NCBI GenBank assembly: GCA_036023115.1
Contig: JAYKKT010000048.1
Span: 6,902,501-6,966,500 of the forward strand
Source of the DNA: Brasenia schreberi
Taxonomy: Eukaryota > Streptophyta > Magnoliopsida > Nymphaeales > Cabombaceae
Length of the DNA stretch: 64,000 nucleotides
Direction: 5' to 3'
Of the stretch, positions 50,122 to 61,204 are shown piece after piece (position 1 is the stretch's first letter; each line of letters starts with the position of its first letter). The notes under the pieces were generated by a model. The model did no database searches. It was given only the letters and a program-made list of their open reading frames with translations, and had not been told where the DNA came from. The position numbers were made by a program, and so were the translations under genes.

Positions 50122-50394
50122 AGTCTATTATACTTGTCATGTTATATACCTCCCATAGTTCAAAAGTAAAAAGCAAATATACTAATTTTGTACGAGTACT
50201 TGATTCACATGTATATCGTTTGCTTCTTAAGTTGGATGATTGAAATTTTAAGGATAGAGAAGCATATTAGATTCACTTTATACATATATATATATATAAA
50301 CGGGAAGACTTTAATAGATGTGTTCTAGAAATCCTTATAAAAATAAAAGTGAGAAATAGCAATTTAAAAACTTTGGAGACTTCATCTTGTACTT

Positions 50395-50557
50395 TTCGGT
50401 TCCAAGTTTTTTAAATTTTTGATGAGTTTTTCGATTCCGTAAGGTTTAGAACTGAAACGGAACGTGAACTGACAATCCTAAACAAGATACACAACGGAAA
50501 CCGGTTTGATTTCGGTTCCTGATTCTAAGAAAAACCAGAACCGGCCATGTCTAGACA
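50395..50557. repeat. Fragment of the GACATG/GGTTC MITE-like family
   Basis: The right end gaaccggccatgtctagac is clear, and ggttcc/gaacc words fill the interior. The left end (near ttttcggttccaag) is degraded. Confidence 0.4.
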
Positions 50558-52796
50558 CGCATACACTCGAGAAACACCAACTACGCTGCCATGGATAATC
50601 CGACTCGGTTTTGTTCGTGACTCGTGGAAAACAGTACCGGTCTAAAGACTCGGGGATTTCATGGCCGGTTCATTTTGCGATTTTCCCATAGAGCATGACG
50701 TCATGGTTGGTGACAGCTTGGGTCCCTATGAGATTCGCCCGTACAACTCATTTGTTTCCCCCTAGATCTCACGGCGGGGATGAATCTCCTCCAAAGATCA
50801 AAGTCGGCGATCTTCCGGCAGCATCGGAGAATAAATCGCCGGGGGAAGATCTGCCGTGTGATCTACCCAATTTGTCCTTCTCTATTTCTGATATAACAAA
50901 TATCCCATTATTCCTTTCTAGCCGTGGTAGCGGGGTGGCAATGTTATATTCTGGTGGTGTTTTTGTGTGTGTTACTTCGTGTTTGCGTCGGACACACGTC
51001 ACCCCAACATGACATGACATGGCTTTTTCTCTATCAATTTAGATAGAAGGCAAGTATGAACATTTCAGCACGTTTCCGTCATAATCATTATTATTATTAT
51101 AATACAGCAAATTATTCATGTTCGTTTCTGATTTTGTCATGTAATTTTGTAATCGTGAGCAGGTTAATTCAAACACTGCTTTTTGAAGTGCAACGACATA
51201 TTGCCCACTATATACTTTATATATATAATAATAATAAATGCATAATATTTTTCGGTACATAATCTTATGTAAACATTTTCACTATTCGACTTTTGAGATC
51301 AAGAATAAAGATTTCAACAAAAAATATGATTATACTTTTTTACTTTGCATTATAAATAATTGAATAGTGGAGATATTTTATTAAAATCATACAATTTAAA
51401 TATTATACTTCTACTACTCTCTTTCTCTCTCTCATCCTATATATTGAAAGCTAGGTTATACTCGATAGTTATAAATGGTGTAAAGTGGTAGACTCCATTA
51501 CATTTATTATAGAGGAGTTCATTTTTACACTATAAGTATCAATTGAGTATTAAATTCATTGAATACAACCTAGCTTATATATATATAGAGAGAGAATAGT
51601 TCATGCACATATCCCATTTATAATCAAATCCACTTTATCATCTCAATCTCTTCAAATTTTTAGATGAACGATTGACATGATATAGCAAAAAATATTTAAC
51701 ACATATTGTATATTAAATACAAAGTATACAAAGTATAATGATACCTTATATATAATGCTATAAATGCTCATAACAGTTCATGCTTAAATCCACTTAAACA
51801 CTACACATTCGATTCACATGATCAACAAGGTTATTTTTTTAATGTGTGCATGGTTGTGTGTGAGTGATTGTTGTTCATTATGCACTCAACGTACCTCAAT
51901 CCCCTATAACTTGTATAAAAAGGTTATTTTTCTAATGAACCAGCCATATCACTGTTCCCATAATGTTCAAGAGATAATGATAACTTTTCTCTTCAACAAA
52001 ATCCGAGCTACATGAAGGGCTTTGGAGGTTTCAAAGATGAAGAATTCAGGTTGCAGTAACGTGCAAATGAATTTCCGGTGATTTAAAAGTCGTTTTGATT
52101 TGTTTTGGACATTTAAGCTACAATTATATAGTTGATTTTATTAAAGAAGGCATGTTCATAGATTTCATATAAGAAAACGGGTTATACATTACTCTCTCTC
52201 TACATGCATGTCTAAGCCGTGACGGACTCCCTTTAGGGTGAGGTAAGGCATGTGTCTCACCCTAAATCTGAAAAATTCTTGAATCTGCTATGCATATTAG
52301 AAAAATACGAATAGTATTTTGTGGATGTGAATTAATGCAAGTGTGCCTCGCTTCAAAAAAAAATCTTGGGCCTGCCATTGACTCTAGGGTTAAATAGAGT
52401 ATAGTTCCTTTTTCTCTTGAAAAACTAGCTAGAGAGATGTGCTCTTTCATGTTATAAGGCATAAATTGTAGGTAAAGCTGTAGCATGATGTATCTTTTGA
52501 CAAATAATTTGGCTTCAGTCTCAAAAGCTTATATATAGGAAGCTTGGTCTATGTTAGCAACATTACATGTTAACACATTACAACAATTTTTAATTATCCA
52601 ATTTGAAAGATGGATGCTTAATATTTGAATATAAAAGTAAATAGTATACTTTTTGTAAGTGTAATTAGTTCAAAATGCAACTTTTTGCTTTTCTTAATTC
52701 TCGACTATTTATCTTTTAAATTGAATGACTAATACTTATTTAAATATGCTAGAATATAATGTTGCAAGCATATACGCTGCAATATCCATATACACC
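50558..52796. other. Region upstream of WOX3, no gene recognised
   Basis: A 105-codon open frame at 50695-51012 is less AT-rich than its surroundings but has no recognisable domain, so it is not called. The remainder is AT-rich with short (TA)n runs. Confidence 0.4.
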
Positions 52797-52922
52797 CAGG
52801 CCCGATTCCTTGCATGCATTTATTAATCATTGATGAAACATTCAATGATAGGTTCAAGTTTGATGATTTATGAAACATTCAATGATTGGACAATTAATAA
52901 ATGCATGCAAGGAATCCGGCCT
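52797..52922. other. 126-bp hairpin upstream of WOX3
   Basis: The left arm caggcccgattccttgcatg, continuing to catttattaat (52797-52827), is the reverse complement of 52892-52922 with one mismatch in 31. The loop of about 64 bases contains two direct copies of atgaaacattcaatgat. It lies about 520 bases upstream of the WOX3 start codon. It could be a tiny foldback element, a small-RNA precursor or a cruciform-forming site; the sequence alone does not decide. Confidence 0.8.
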
Positions 52923-53219
52923 GCAAATACACAGACAAAGGGAGGCAAGGTCAAACAATAAGGCAAAACAAGAAACCTATCAGGAGCTCGTCATTACTTA
53001 TGGTCCCCGGACAAAATAATCTCTCTCAAGCACAGATAAATACGCGCATGCGCACACAAAAACACATGCGTGCGCTCTTCTCACAGACATAAGCATATCG
53101 ATGTACTACACAAGTATATGTATATATATATCAAATTCGTTCCCCAAACTTTCTGCCTTTTCCTGAGTACCAAATCGTCCCTCTGGTCCTACGTTTAATG
53201 GAACCTCTGCTAAAATCAT

Positions 53220-53439
53220 CAATGGCTCCCTCTGCACCCTCTCCTCTTTAAAACCTCCCCTCGGTCTCCATTCCTTGCCATTCTTCCTTTAACCATCCTT
53301 TTTCTCTCCACACTCCCGCAAATACTTCCTCTCGATTCCTGTTTTACACGCAGAAAACTATATAATTCTCTCTTTTAGGAAGGAAAAACTTCATACATAC
53401 ACACGCAAAGAGCGAGAGCGAGAGCGAGAGCGAGAGACC
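53220..53439 (+). promoter_or_regulatory. WOX3 proximal promoter and GAGA-rich 5' leader
   Basis: A ctcctctttaaaacctcc motif near 53243 is a possible weak TATA element. The leader ends in repeated gcgaga units (53409-53437) running directly up to ATG at 53440. GAGA-type repeats in leaders are known binding sites for plant BPC proteins; that they act so here is inference. Confidence 0.5.
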
Positions 53440-55622
53440 ATGTCCACAAGGTGGTGCCCTACACCACAGCAACTGATGATCTTGGAAGACATGTATAGAG
53501 CCGGAATTCACACGCCGAAAGCGTCGCAGATTCAGCAGATAACCACTTACCTCTCTTTCTTTGGAAAGATTGAAGGTAAGAATGTGTTCTACTGGTTTCA
53601 GAACCACAAGGCTAGAGAAAGGCAGAAGCTTAGAAGGAGATTTATGAGCAAACAACTTGAGCATCTCCCTCATCAGGAAAAAGTCGCCGCGAACAATGCC
53701 GGAAGCTTGTTCCTGCAACCACATCAGCATTTTCTCCACCACCAGGTCTCGCTTCTCTCATCTCTCTCATTGCTTACATTTCTAGAAAAGGTCTTGTAAC
53801 GTATGATCCTACATTTTATCCTGGCTGCCCAACTGTGTCTGGATATACTATATATGATTGCGGTTTTACTGAGATGCAATGAGATTATCGTCAGTTCCTT
53901 ACCACCTATTTTGAAGTATTCAAAACTTAACCGTACATCAAATGTCCGCAACATTTGTCTTCTTTAATTTTGTATTAATATCACACCAGCTTTTATTTTA
54001 ATAATCTTTCATGCACCACATCTATATTTTTAAGTATTTTTAATTTTGCTATATATGTATATTTTGCATACACCAACTTTCATTTTAATAATCTTTCATG
54101 CACCACATCTATATCTTTAAGTAATTTTAATTTTGCTATATATATATGTTTTACATGCATTGAGTGCACCTTAGGTTTGATTTTCTTTCCTGGCAACCCC
54201 TCTCGATATAGATAGATACAGGAGGAGAGAACATTCTACATGCATATATTTTATCCATGCCCAAACATTTTCAAATATATAAACTTTTCAATTAATAAAA
54301 TCGACGGTTAAAATTTAAATTTAAAAAGTAAAAAAATAACTTGGTACTTTTTGTAGGTATAATAAATGCACTTAGTATTATAGAGATCTCAAACAATTGA
54401 GATCTTTAAGAATTCTTGAATATGGATGAGCATGTATATGGACCATGCGCTCTCTATAGATTGATAGATAGATAAACATCTCGGTTACGATATGATTGCA
54501 GCTTTCCTAAGATGTGATCATATATGAGATTATTGTCAGGTCCTTACTTCCTACGTTGAACTATTCGTCGATGCTATCTATTTTTTTCAAATTTTTTATT
54601 AGTATCATACCAACTTTTGTTTTAATAATCATTATCCTAACCTTTCATGCACCACCTTTATATCTTAAATGATGTTAGGAACATATTTTGCACGTATCAA
54701 TGGTGGGCTGAATCAAAAGTTTGATTTTCACTACTTGGGAACCCATTCCAAATGAACAAATAAACACACGTCTCTAGAGAGAGAGAGAGAAACTCATATA
54801 TGCTACTACATGTAGGTACTAGCAAATCTAGACAAATCTCAATCATTCATCTTTTATAATAATAGATAGTTGAAATTTTAATTTAAAAAGCAAAGTAATA
54901 TTTGAATAAAGTACTTACAAAAAATATATACTTTTTTAATTTTAAATTTTAATTTCAATCACTTATCATAAAAAATAAGCGATTAAGATGTGTTTGGATT
55001 TCCTAGCACCTGAATATGCTAGCACGTACCATTTTCTATCTATATATATATGTATATATCATGGTATACGGAGATCATATATGGCTGCGGATTGTTTGGT
55101 TTTACTAAGTGGGTTCATGATATATAAGAAAAAAAGCAAATACATCAAAAAAATGGATGGCTACGATTTCAAATCAAATAAGCTTATCTAAGGGGTGGTC
55201 TTTAAGGATAGTTTTTTTTTTCATTCACAACTCAAAAAAGAGGTTGGTGGAAGACGAGTTTGAGATCTTTGAGCCTAGCTTCAAAAAAGTTGAGAAGTTT
55301 CCTTGTCGCATCACTAAAAGATCATTTAAAGTAAACTAACCAACATTAAACACTATCTTATTCTCAGGAACTGAGCCGAGTAGTGAATCTGTTGTGCAAG
55401 GTGGAGGCTCCCAACTATGAAGAGACGAAGCAGCCGGTCACAACCGGTGGAGAAAACCATGAATTGCTGATGCTAGAGATCTGTCCGACAAGTTCTTCTC
55501 GGCCATTGCAAACCCTAGAACTCTTCCCCACCAATAGCACCGGCTTGAAAGAACAGAAGCCAATGACAGACAACACGGTCACCAGTACAACTGCTTCCAT
55601 TTGCTCCAAAACTACTGTCTAA
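53440..55622 (+). CDS. WOX3: WUSCHEL-related homeobox protein, WOX3 type
   Basis: WOX proteins are plant transcription factors; WOX3 (PRS/NARROW SHEATH) recruits founder cells at the margins of lateral organs. Exon 1 (53440-53745, 102 codons) starts [20 protein letters not shown] and carries the 65-residue WOX homeodomain (about 3-67) with helix 3 [16 protein letters not shown]. The intron 53746-55367 is GT..AG, phase 0 (CAG/gtctcg, ttctcag/GAA). Exon 2 (55368-55622) encodes 84 residues with the WUS box TLELFP at protein positions 151-156, then TAA. The total of 186 aa is close to the usual WOX3 size. The [15 protein letters not shown] start and TLELFP box favour WOX3 over WUS/WOX5 (TLPLFP). 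Two codon-level oddities in the homeodomain (GIHTPK for GIRTPN) are tolerable. No frame problem was seen. Confidence 0.95.
53991..54160. repeat. 87-bp tandem duplication in the WOX3 intron
   Basis: The words ataatctttcatgcaccaca recur at 54001 and 54088. A weaker third copy (cctttcatgcaccacctttat) appears near 54636. All are intronic. Confidence 0.8.
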
Positions 55623-55749
55623 ATCATCTACCTCTGGATATATTACGTATTTCTCGTTATGTAATCTTTCTCGCACGTCATTCTCTTTGGTTTATATTAA
55701 TTTAAAGCAACCTGCTATTTTTGAGTACTTTGCTGACAATCATTATCAG

Positions 55750-55986
55750 TAGACATGTCCGGTTCCTCGCCCGGAACAACAATTTTATATAAACAATAAA
55801 TTTAAGTACCGAAACCGAAACTGCAGGTTCCGGTTTGAATCCAGTTTGGGCTATAGAAGTGGTGAAACCAAAACCAGACCGAATAGAATTTCTGGTTCTG
55901 GTTTCACTGGTTCCAATCCACCCTGTTCCTCGCCCAGTCCAGTTTCAGTTGAAACCGTCGGGCCGGTTAAGAACCAGCCATGTCTA
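55750..55986. repeat. MITE-like repeat with GACATG..GGTTC inverted ends, best-preserved copy
   Basis: The ends tagacatgtccggttc and gaaccagccatgtcta form a 16-base terminal inverted repeat with three mismatches. The element is 237 bases, lies 130 bases past the WOX3 stop and could fall in its 3' untranslated region. Confidence 0.6.
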
Positions 55987-56619
55987 ATCACCACAATCTC
56001 ATGATTTTCATGTTACCTACGGTGTCTAGGATACTATAAATCTGTAATAACCATTTCATAGGAGCTGTCACACAATAATAAGATAATGTGTATGTCTTTA
56101 TCTATCTATATAGGAAGAAAGAGAGATTTGTTTCTTCCCCTCTTAAAAGCATTACGTGGGCTTGAGAGACAGGTGTCAACCTTTGAGTGAGTGTGTGTTT
56201 GAGTGACGTGTGAATGGAGTTCAAGATCCAACTTCGAATTACTACGGTCAACCAGATCGCATGTGATAGAAGATGTATGATTATGATCCAAATGCCCTAA
56301 AGGAACATACTTCTTTCACATGGAAACTTGCCTCCAATGTTGTGCTTCTTGTAATTAAATTCAATCATTCATCTTTTGAGATAAATAATTGATAAGCATA
56401 CATACATACATATACATATATATATACATGAAGAGAGAGACTATATGATAGCATACTTAGGTGTTACATAAATCTCAACCATCTATTTTTTTTATGGTGT
56501 ATGGTTAAAATTTGAATTTACAAAGTAAAAATTATATATACTTTTTGTAGGTATACTTTATTCACAAAGTGTACTTTTGCTTTATAAATTTCAAATATGA
56601 ATAATCAATCATTGTTAAT
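55987..56619. other. Spacer, nothing recognised
   Basis: AT-rich with short tatc and cata runs. Confidence 0.45.
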
Positions 56620-57345
56620 TTAATGATGAAAGGTGAAATTTGTTTGGTTTTACTAGCAGTTAAGTGTGAGGATGATATATTTTATGATGCAAATACTAAA
56701 AACGTCACTACATTTAACGGAGCAATCCTCACAAAACAAGGGTGGAGGATTCTCACTAGTGATGATTCTTTGGTTGCTAAAATACTGAAAGCTAAGCATT
56801 TTCTCGCAAGGAATTTTCTCAATGCTAAGCTGCGCAGAAACCCTTCTTTCACCTCGAGGAGTCTACTAGAGAGCCTAGAACTGAAGTTGGGATGCCCATG
56901 GAGGAACATCTATGATGATGCTTGGATTCCGAAGCTCCTGGCTTCAATGACTTGCAGTTGGTTTGCCAACTGATTAACAAGCAGCAGAGTGTGGAATGTT
57001 GAACTGATAAGAACTTTTACAGAGGAACCTCAGCAAGTAATTCTAGATATTCCCCTCCCCTGCACACACCAAGAAGACTCCGTTTTTCGGTGCTGCGGAC
57101 CCGATCGGGAGTATTCAGTCACGGAAGGTCGCAAATTGGCACGGCCACAGGAAATCAATGCAAATATAACTAACCAATGCCCAGGGTACCAACAGTACCA
57201 CATACTAGCAGAGGCAAAAAAGTGGTGGAAACAAACTTGGAAGATCTTCATACCTCCAAAAGTGAAATGCTTTAGTTGGAGACCTAATAGAAAAGAACTC
57301 TCAACCAAAGATGGAGAAAAGCATTGTGGACTCCCTTGAGCACAT
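56620..57345 (+). pseudogene. L1-type LINE ORF2 3' remnant (zf-RVT region)
   Basis: One block reads AILTKQGWRILTSDDSLVAK, then ILKAKHFLARNFLNAKLRRN and PSFTSRSLLESLELK, which is the sequence after RT in plant L1-like ORF2. A stop at about 56971 and a frame change follow. A second block reads WNVELIRTFTEEP, LDIPLP, CGPDREYSVTEGRKLA, then WKQTWKIFIPPKVKCFSWRP, the zf-RVT region. There is no RT core upstream and no clear tail. It is a dead fragment 1 kb downstream of WOX3. Confidence 0.82.
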
Positions 57346-57751
57346 CTTATTAAGATGTGTGGTGGATGCCTCACAGTCTTATGGCATTAATTTAGGGTGT
57401 GTTTGATTTGTAGTGTTGCAGGCTCTTGTGCTAGACTGCGCAGGCCTTGACTCACATGGGCTTCTAACCATGGTTTCAAGGTATATGACTGTCGAGTGTT
57501 AAATTGTTCCGAGGAATCACTGTTACGTGCTGGATTCGTGAGTGAAACTAACATTTGGGTTTTTGCATGAGCCAGAGTAGCATTATGAGAGAGAAGAAAG
57601 AAGGCCCTTGGGTTTCCGTAACATCGGTTTACACACCGAAGCACCATCTCTCTTGGAGAACTTACTCTCCCTACCAAAAACCCTGGGGTTTAAGGTTCTA
57701 CTTCTCTATGTTTGCACCGTAGTTTGTCAAACTGGAGTTGATCGAACCATT
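57346..57751. other. Spacer with a GGGTGTGTTTGATT-type repeat
   Basis: At 57393 the sequence tttagggtgtgtttgatttg starts a short repeat sharing words with 44875 and 21715. Its right end was not found. Confidence 0.4.
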
Positions 57752-58115
57752 AGGGGTGAGCACAATTTGGTTGAAATCAATTAACCAAATCGAATTTGGT
57801 TCGAATTTTCAGTTTGTTCGGTTCAGTTTCATTTGGTTTATGAAACTCAAAACTGAACTGACCTATATGTGTGTGTGTGATCAGCCTTCATACCCCAATG
57901 AAAATCGATTAGTTTCTTTCTGCTACAAAACTTGCTTTACACTGTTAGATCGTTTACATACCTTACTGGTGCTAGCAAGCCGTGTCCAAATACGAAATTA
58001 AACATGGATCCAAAACCAATAACCTAACCAAACCAAACCAACTGAAATAATTCAGTTTTCGGTTAGTTTCGTCCGCTTCAGTTATTAAACCAAACGACTA
58101 ATTCACATCACCACA
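57752..58115. repeat. MITE-like repeat (AGGGGTGAGCACAATTTGG start)
   Basis: It begins taggggtgagcacaatttgg and contains mirrored ggttcggttcagtttc and ccaaaccaaaccaactga words; the right end is near 58085-58115. It is a common type of short plant repeat. No coding function. Confidence 0.45.
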
Positions 58116-58700
58116 GACCATGTTCTCGTTTGGCCTACATGCTGGATCGGCCTAGAAAAGAAAAAACGTCTTCCTACCACTGGACCGGCTGGTTGAGCCA
58201 GTCAACTGGAACCAGTGCCAGCAGGTCAATTATTTTTGGTAGATTTTCTAGTTTCTACTTTTGTTTAATAATTTTTAATAATAAACTTGGTATTTTGCTT
58301 GTATTGATTTAAATGGGTTTTAGGAATCCGTCTTATTTGGAGGAGATTGATTGATGAAACCCATTGAAGCGGTGCTGTTTGATACTTCATGGGTTCTTTG
58401 TTTTTTTCATTTTTTAATAAATAATGTGATATAATAGAATTATAAGAAATATATATATTTAATTGTTACTGGTTTAATCGCGGTTCAAGCCCTCTCCAAC
58501 CTCTTTTTCAGTGAAGCAGTGCCTTCCCCGGTTCATTGACAACTCCCGTTTCCGGAACATTGCTTTACACAACCCTCTGTTCTCCAGCCTTTGTAAACAA
58601 TAAAACAAAACGTTAATTATCAGAGCAGTTTAAAGCATCACTCGGTTCGGCACAGTTCCTAAGGAGCATGCAAGATGATAGATTTCATGCAACATCAGAC
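58116..58700. other. Spacer, nothing recognised
   Basis: No gene or repeat family was assigned. Confidence 0.4.
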
Positions 58701-59024
58701 TCAGTTATAGATTTTAGATAACGTTTTGCACTCCTCCTAGTCGAGCCATTTGCCGGGAGAGCCTTGGGTCCTTGTTCAAGTTTTTCTATGACAGCTGCAG
58801 GAAAAGGTTTCAGTTATAGATTTTAGATAACGTTTTGCACAAGAAAACCAATAGATATCATACCCAAATGCTCCTCACTAACTTATTTGCCGGGAGAGCC
58901 TTGGGTCCTTGTTCAAGTTTTTCTATGACAGCTGCAGGAAAAGGTTTCAGTAATAGATTTTAGATAACGTTTTGCACAAGAAAACCAATAGATATCATAC
59001 CCAAATACTCATCACTAACTTAAC
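58701..59024. repeat. 137-bp tandem duplication with exon-like core
   Basis: The unit contains atttgccgggagagccttgg and gttcaagtttttctatgaca, then gctgcagg, and ends in cagttatagattttagataa. Full units begin at 58748 and 58885, with a partial third at 58701. On the minus strand each copy reads ccttttcctgcag, a good splice acceptor, followed by an open stretch (VIEKLEQGPKALPAN). It may be a duplicated exon of an unrecognised gene or 3' flank of the RRM-like gene. Confidence 0.75.
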
Positions 59025-59500
59025 TTTGATGTTGCACTTAATTTGTTTTTAAATAAAAAGTGGGTAGTTTAACTACACATGATTTGAAATTGCTAGATAT
59101 TTAAAGGCTGTATATGATCTACTGGTGGTGTGTTTGTAACATGTGCTACAGGGTGCAGCTGATGGATTCCATCAAAAGTTCACCATAATCCATCCCACAT
59201 TCATCAACATGAAAGCCCACTCACACACACACAGAGGCTGCTAACATGTACTACCGATGAATTTAACCAAACAGAAATTATGGCTCTGGAGATTTGAGAA
59301 AAAGAAATAAACTTGCTTCACTGTGAACAAAAACAAAGTGCCACAAGGCACACTGATTGTTGAATCAGAGTTGGTGAATTTCTAAACATCAAAATCTATG
59401 GCATTCTGCGTATGTCCACAAGGCAAAAGTCATTATATTTTGAGTGCACTGCCGGTCAGCTGAGAAATGATGCAGATGCATACCACAGAGGCAACCGGAG

Positions 59501-59810
59501 TCACTGCAGAAGCCGCATCGAAATAGGATTGTTGAGACAGAATCCCTTATTCTTTGAGCGAATTGCACTCATTGCCTCCAATTGTGTCGGGAATTGGATG
59601 AGAGTGAAACGTATGGGTACCGAATTATCCGGACCAGGCCTATCCACACAACAACCATCAAAGTGATAATCTTTTGCAGGATGCTGGTCATACATACAGC
59701 TGGACTAACCTTAAAAGCATTTGTATATTGGAGGCATCATATTTGCAGCCAGAGAGGAAGAGCTCAACATCCTCTACCGACGCAGTTCGAGGAATGCCTT
59801 CTAAAAGTAC
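59501..59810 (-). CDS. RRM-like protein gene, last two exons
   Basis: Exon 59810-59710 reads VLLEGIPRTASVEDVELFLS, then GCKYDASNIQMLL. After a 70-base GT..AG intron, exon 59639-59501 reads PGPDNSVPIRFTLIQFPTQL, EAMSAIRSKNKGFCLNN, then PISMRLLQ and TGA. The exons join in frame through a split AGG codon. The beta-alpha-beta spacing (VLLEGIPRTASVEDVxxFL; the IQFPTQLEAMSAI strand and helix) is that of a divergent RNA-recognition motif at the C-terminus. The aromatic RNP1 consensus is not conserved, so RNA binding is uncertain. Upstream exons were not found; a hAT-family element begins about 250 bases upstream at 60057-62349 and may separate them. Confidence 0.6.
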
Positions 59811-59885
59811 CTGACATGAATATGCGATCTCAATGCAGGTAAATACCAATTTAAGAATCAAAATGTGGACCTATATTCTTCTAAA

Positions 59886-59987
59886 GGAACACTGGAACAA
59901 TGTATGCAAGGCCGTTGTATCGAACTCAAGGCCTTCATCTTGTGAGTCGAGTCCCTTGCCAGGTGAACTAAAGCTCTGAGTGCGAGG
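59886..59987 (-). mobile_element. tRNA-derived SINE-like sequence
   Basis: The minus strand has gagctttagttcacctggca, then agg (A box) and ggccttgagttcgatacaac (B box GAGTTCGATAC) about 35 bases apart, as in a tRNA head. The body beyond is short and no tail was identified. Confidence 0.5.
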
Positions 59988-60365
59988 TGGAGGTTATATT
60001 TTGACACCACATCAGTAGTGTCTTCCACCCTCAGGGTAGTGTCATAATATTACAACCAGTATTGTCTGACGCGTATCGTATCGCGTATCACTGGGCTTCA
60101 CAATACGGGCGTATCGTATTGTATCGCCTGTATCGTACTTTAATATTACAATAATACAAAATTATTTAAAAATAAAAAATAGTAAAAATCCGAAAAAAAA
60201 TCAAGAAAAATCAGGAAAAATCAGGTAATTTCTTTAAATTCATATAATGCAAAGTTTAGCACAGATTAAACATTCAACATTGAACAATTGCATCCAAAAT
60301 TACATATTTTGAAGCAAAAAATAAAACACATTTACATTTTACATATTGTAAATTTGTATCAAGAT

Positions 60366-60566
60366 CAAAAGAAGAACCTGTATTGGGAAAGTATTAAAAA
60401 AGGTAGAGGACGACGACAAAAGTGTTGGAAAGAAACAATGAAGAATGATCTAGCTTATTGGGAGTTAACTGCTAACATGGCACACGATAGGGATCTGTGG
60501 AAACAAAGAATCCATGTACCCGACCCAGTCTAGTATGGGAAAAGGCTTAGTTGTTGTTGTTGTATC
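60366..60566 (+). mobile_element. 5'-truncated RTE insertion inside copy B
   Basis: It encodes the RTE C-terminus (GRGRRQKCWKETMKNDLAYW, then ELTANMAHDRDLWKQRIHV) and ends with the RTE 3' signature and ttgttgttgttgta tail. Copy A supplies the empty site (gtaaatttgta..tcattaact) and confirms the insertion. Very little decay. Confidence 0.9.
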
Positions 60567-61204
60567 ATTAACTAAATAATCTTCTCTTATCTTTGATAAA
60601 GATTCAAAGTTTCTCATCACCTTCTGCTTTAAAATGAAAATCTTCATCTCCTTCATGATGTTGTTGCACTTCAAATTAATTCATGCAATGTCTTCTTCGG
60701 TTAGGAGTGCATTTTCTTCGTTATCTTCCATAATCTACTCATCTAATATATCAAAATTAACAAACTGCTATCTTTGTACGTGTAGTTGTCATATTTGCTA
60801 ATTTTCATATGTGAGCAAAACAATGAGTTCAATTTCTTTAATTATTGAGTCTATGACACCTCAGTGATGTGATATTATTTAATTGATGATATCCCCTTTT
60901 TCTCTTACTAGAGACTAGCTTTTTAACTAATGCTTGAGCTTCATTTCTCACTTCACAAACTCAGTTAAGCTTCACACACGTTGATCATGTTCAACTCAAT
61001 GGAAGTCATGTAAGATGAACCCTAAAATAGTGAAGTTGTGAAATGCCCACTCAATGAACTGAGACAACCTAAATGTTTTTAATTGTTTGCGATCTCATGA
61101 AATTAGAAACTGCTAGCAGAAATATACCTAAAAGTTGGCAACAGAAAGGGAAATGATTTTGTTTCATAAATTATTCTTATTCAATAAATAAAATTATAAA
61201 CCCA

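Noticed and set aside
49888..50176. Open frames on both strands
   Set aside because: Caused by the (CA)n(TA)n tract.
50695..51012. 105-codon open frame, less AT-rich than its surroundings
   Set aside because: No recognisable domain, an overlapping opposite-strand frame is equally open, and no splice or promoter context was seen.
53344..53742. 132-codon minus-strand frame over WOX3 exon 1
   Set aside because: Antisense shadow of the homeodomain exon.
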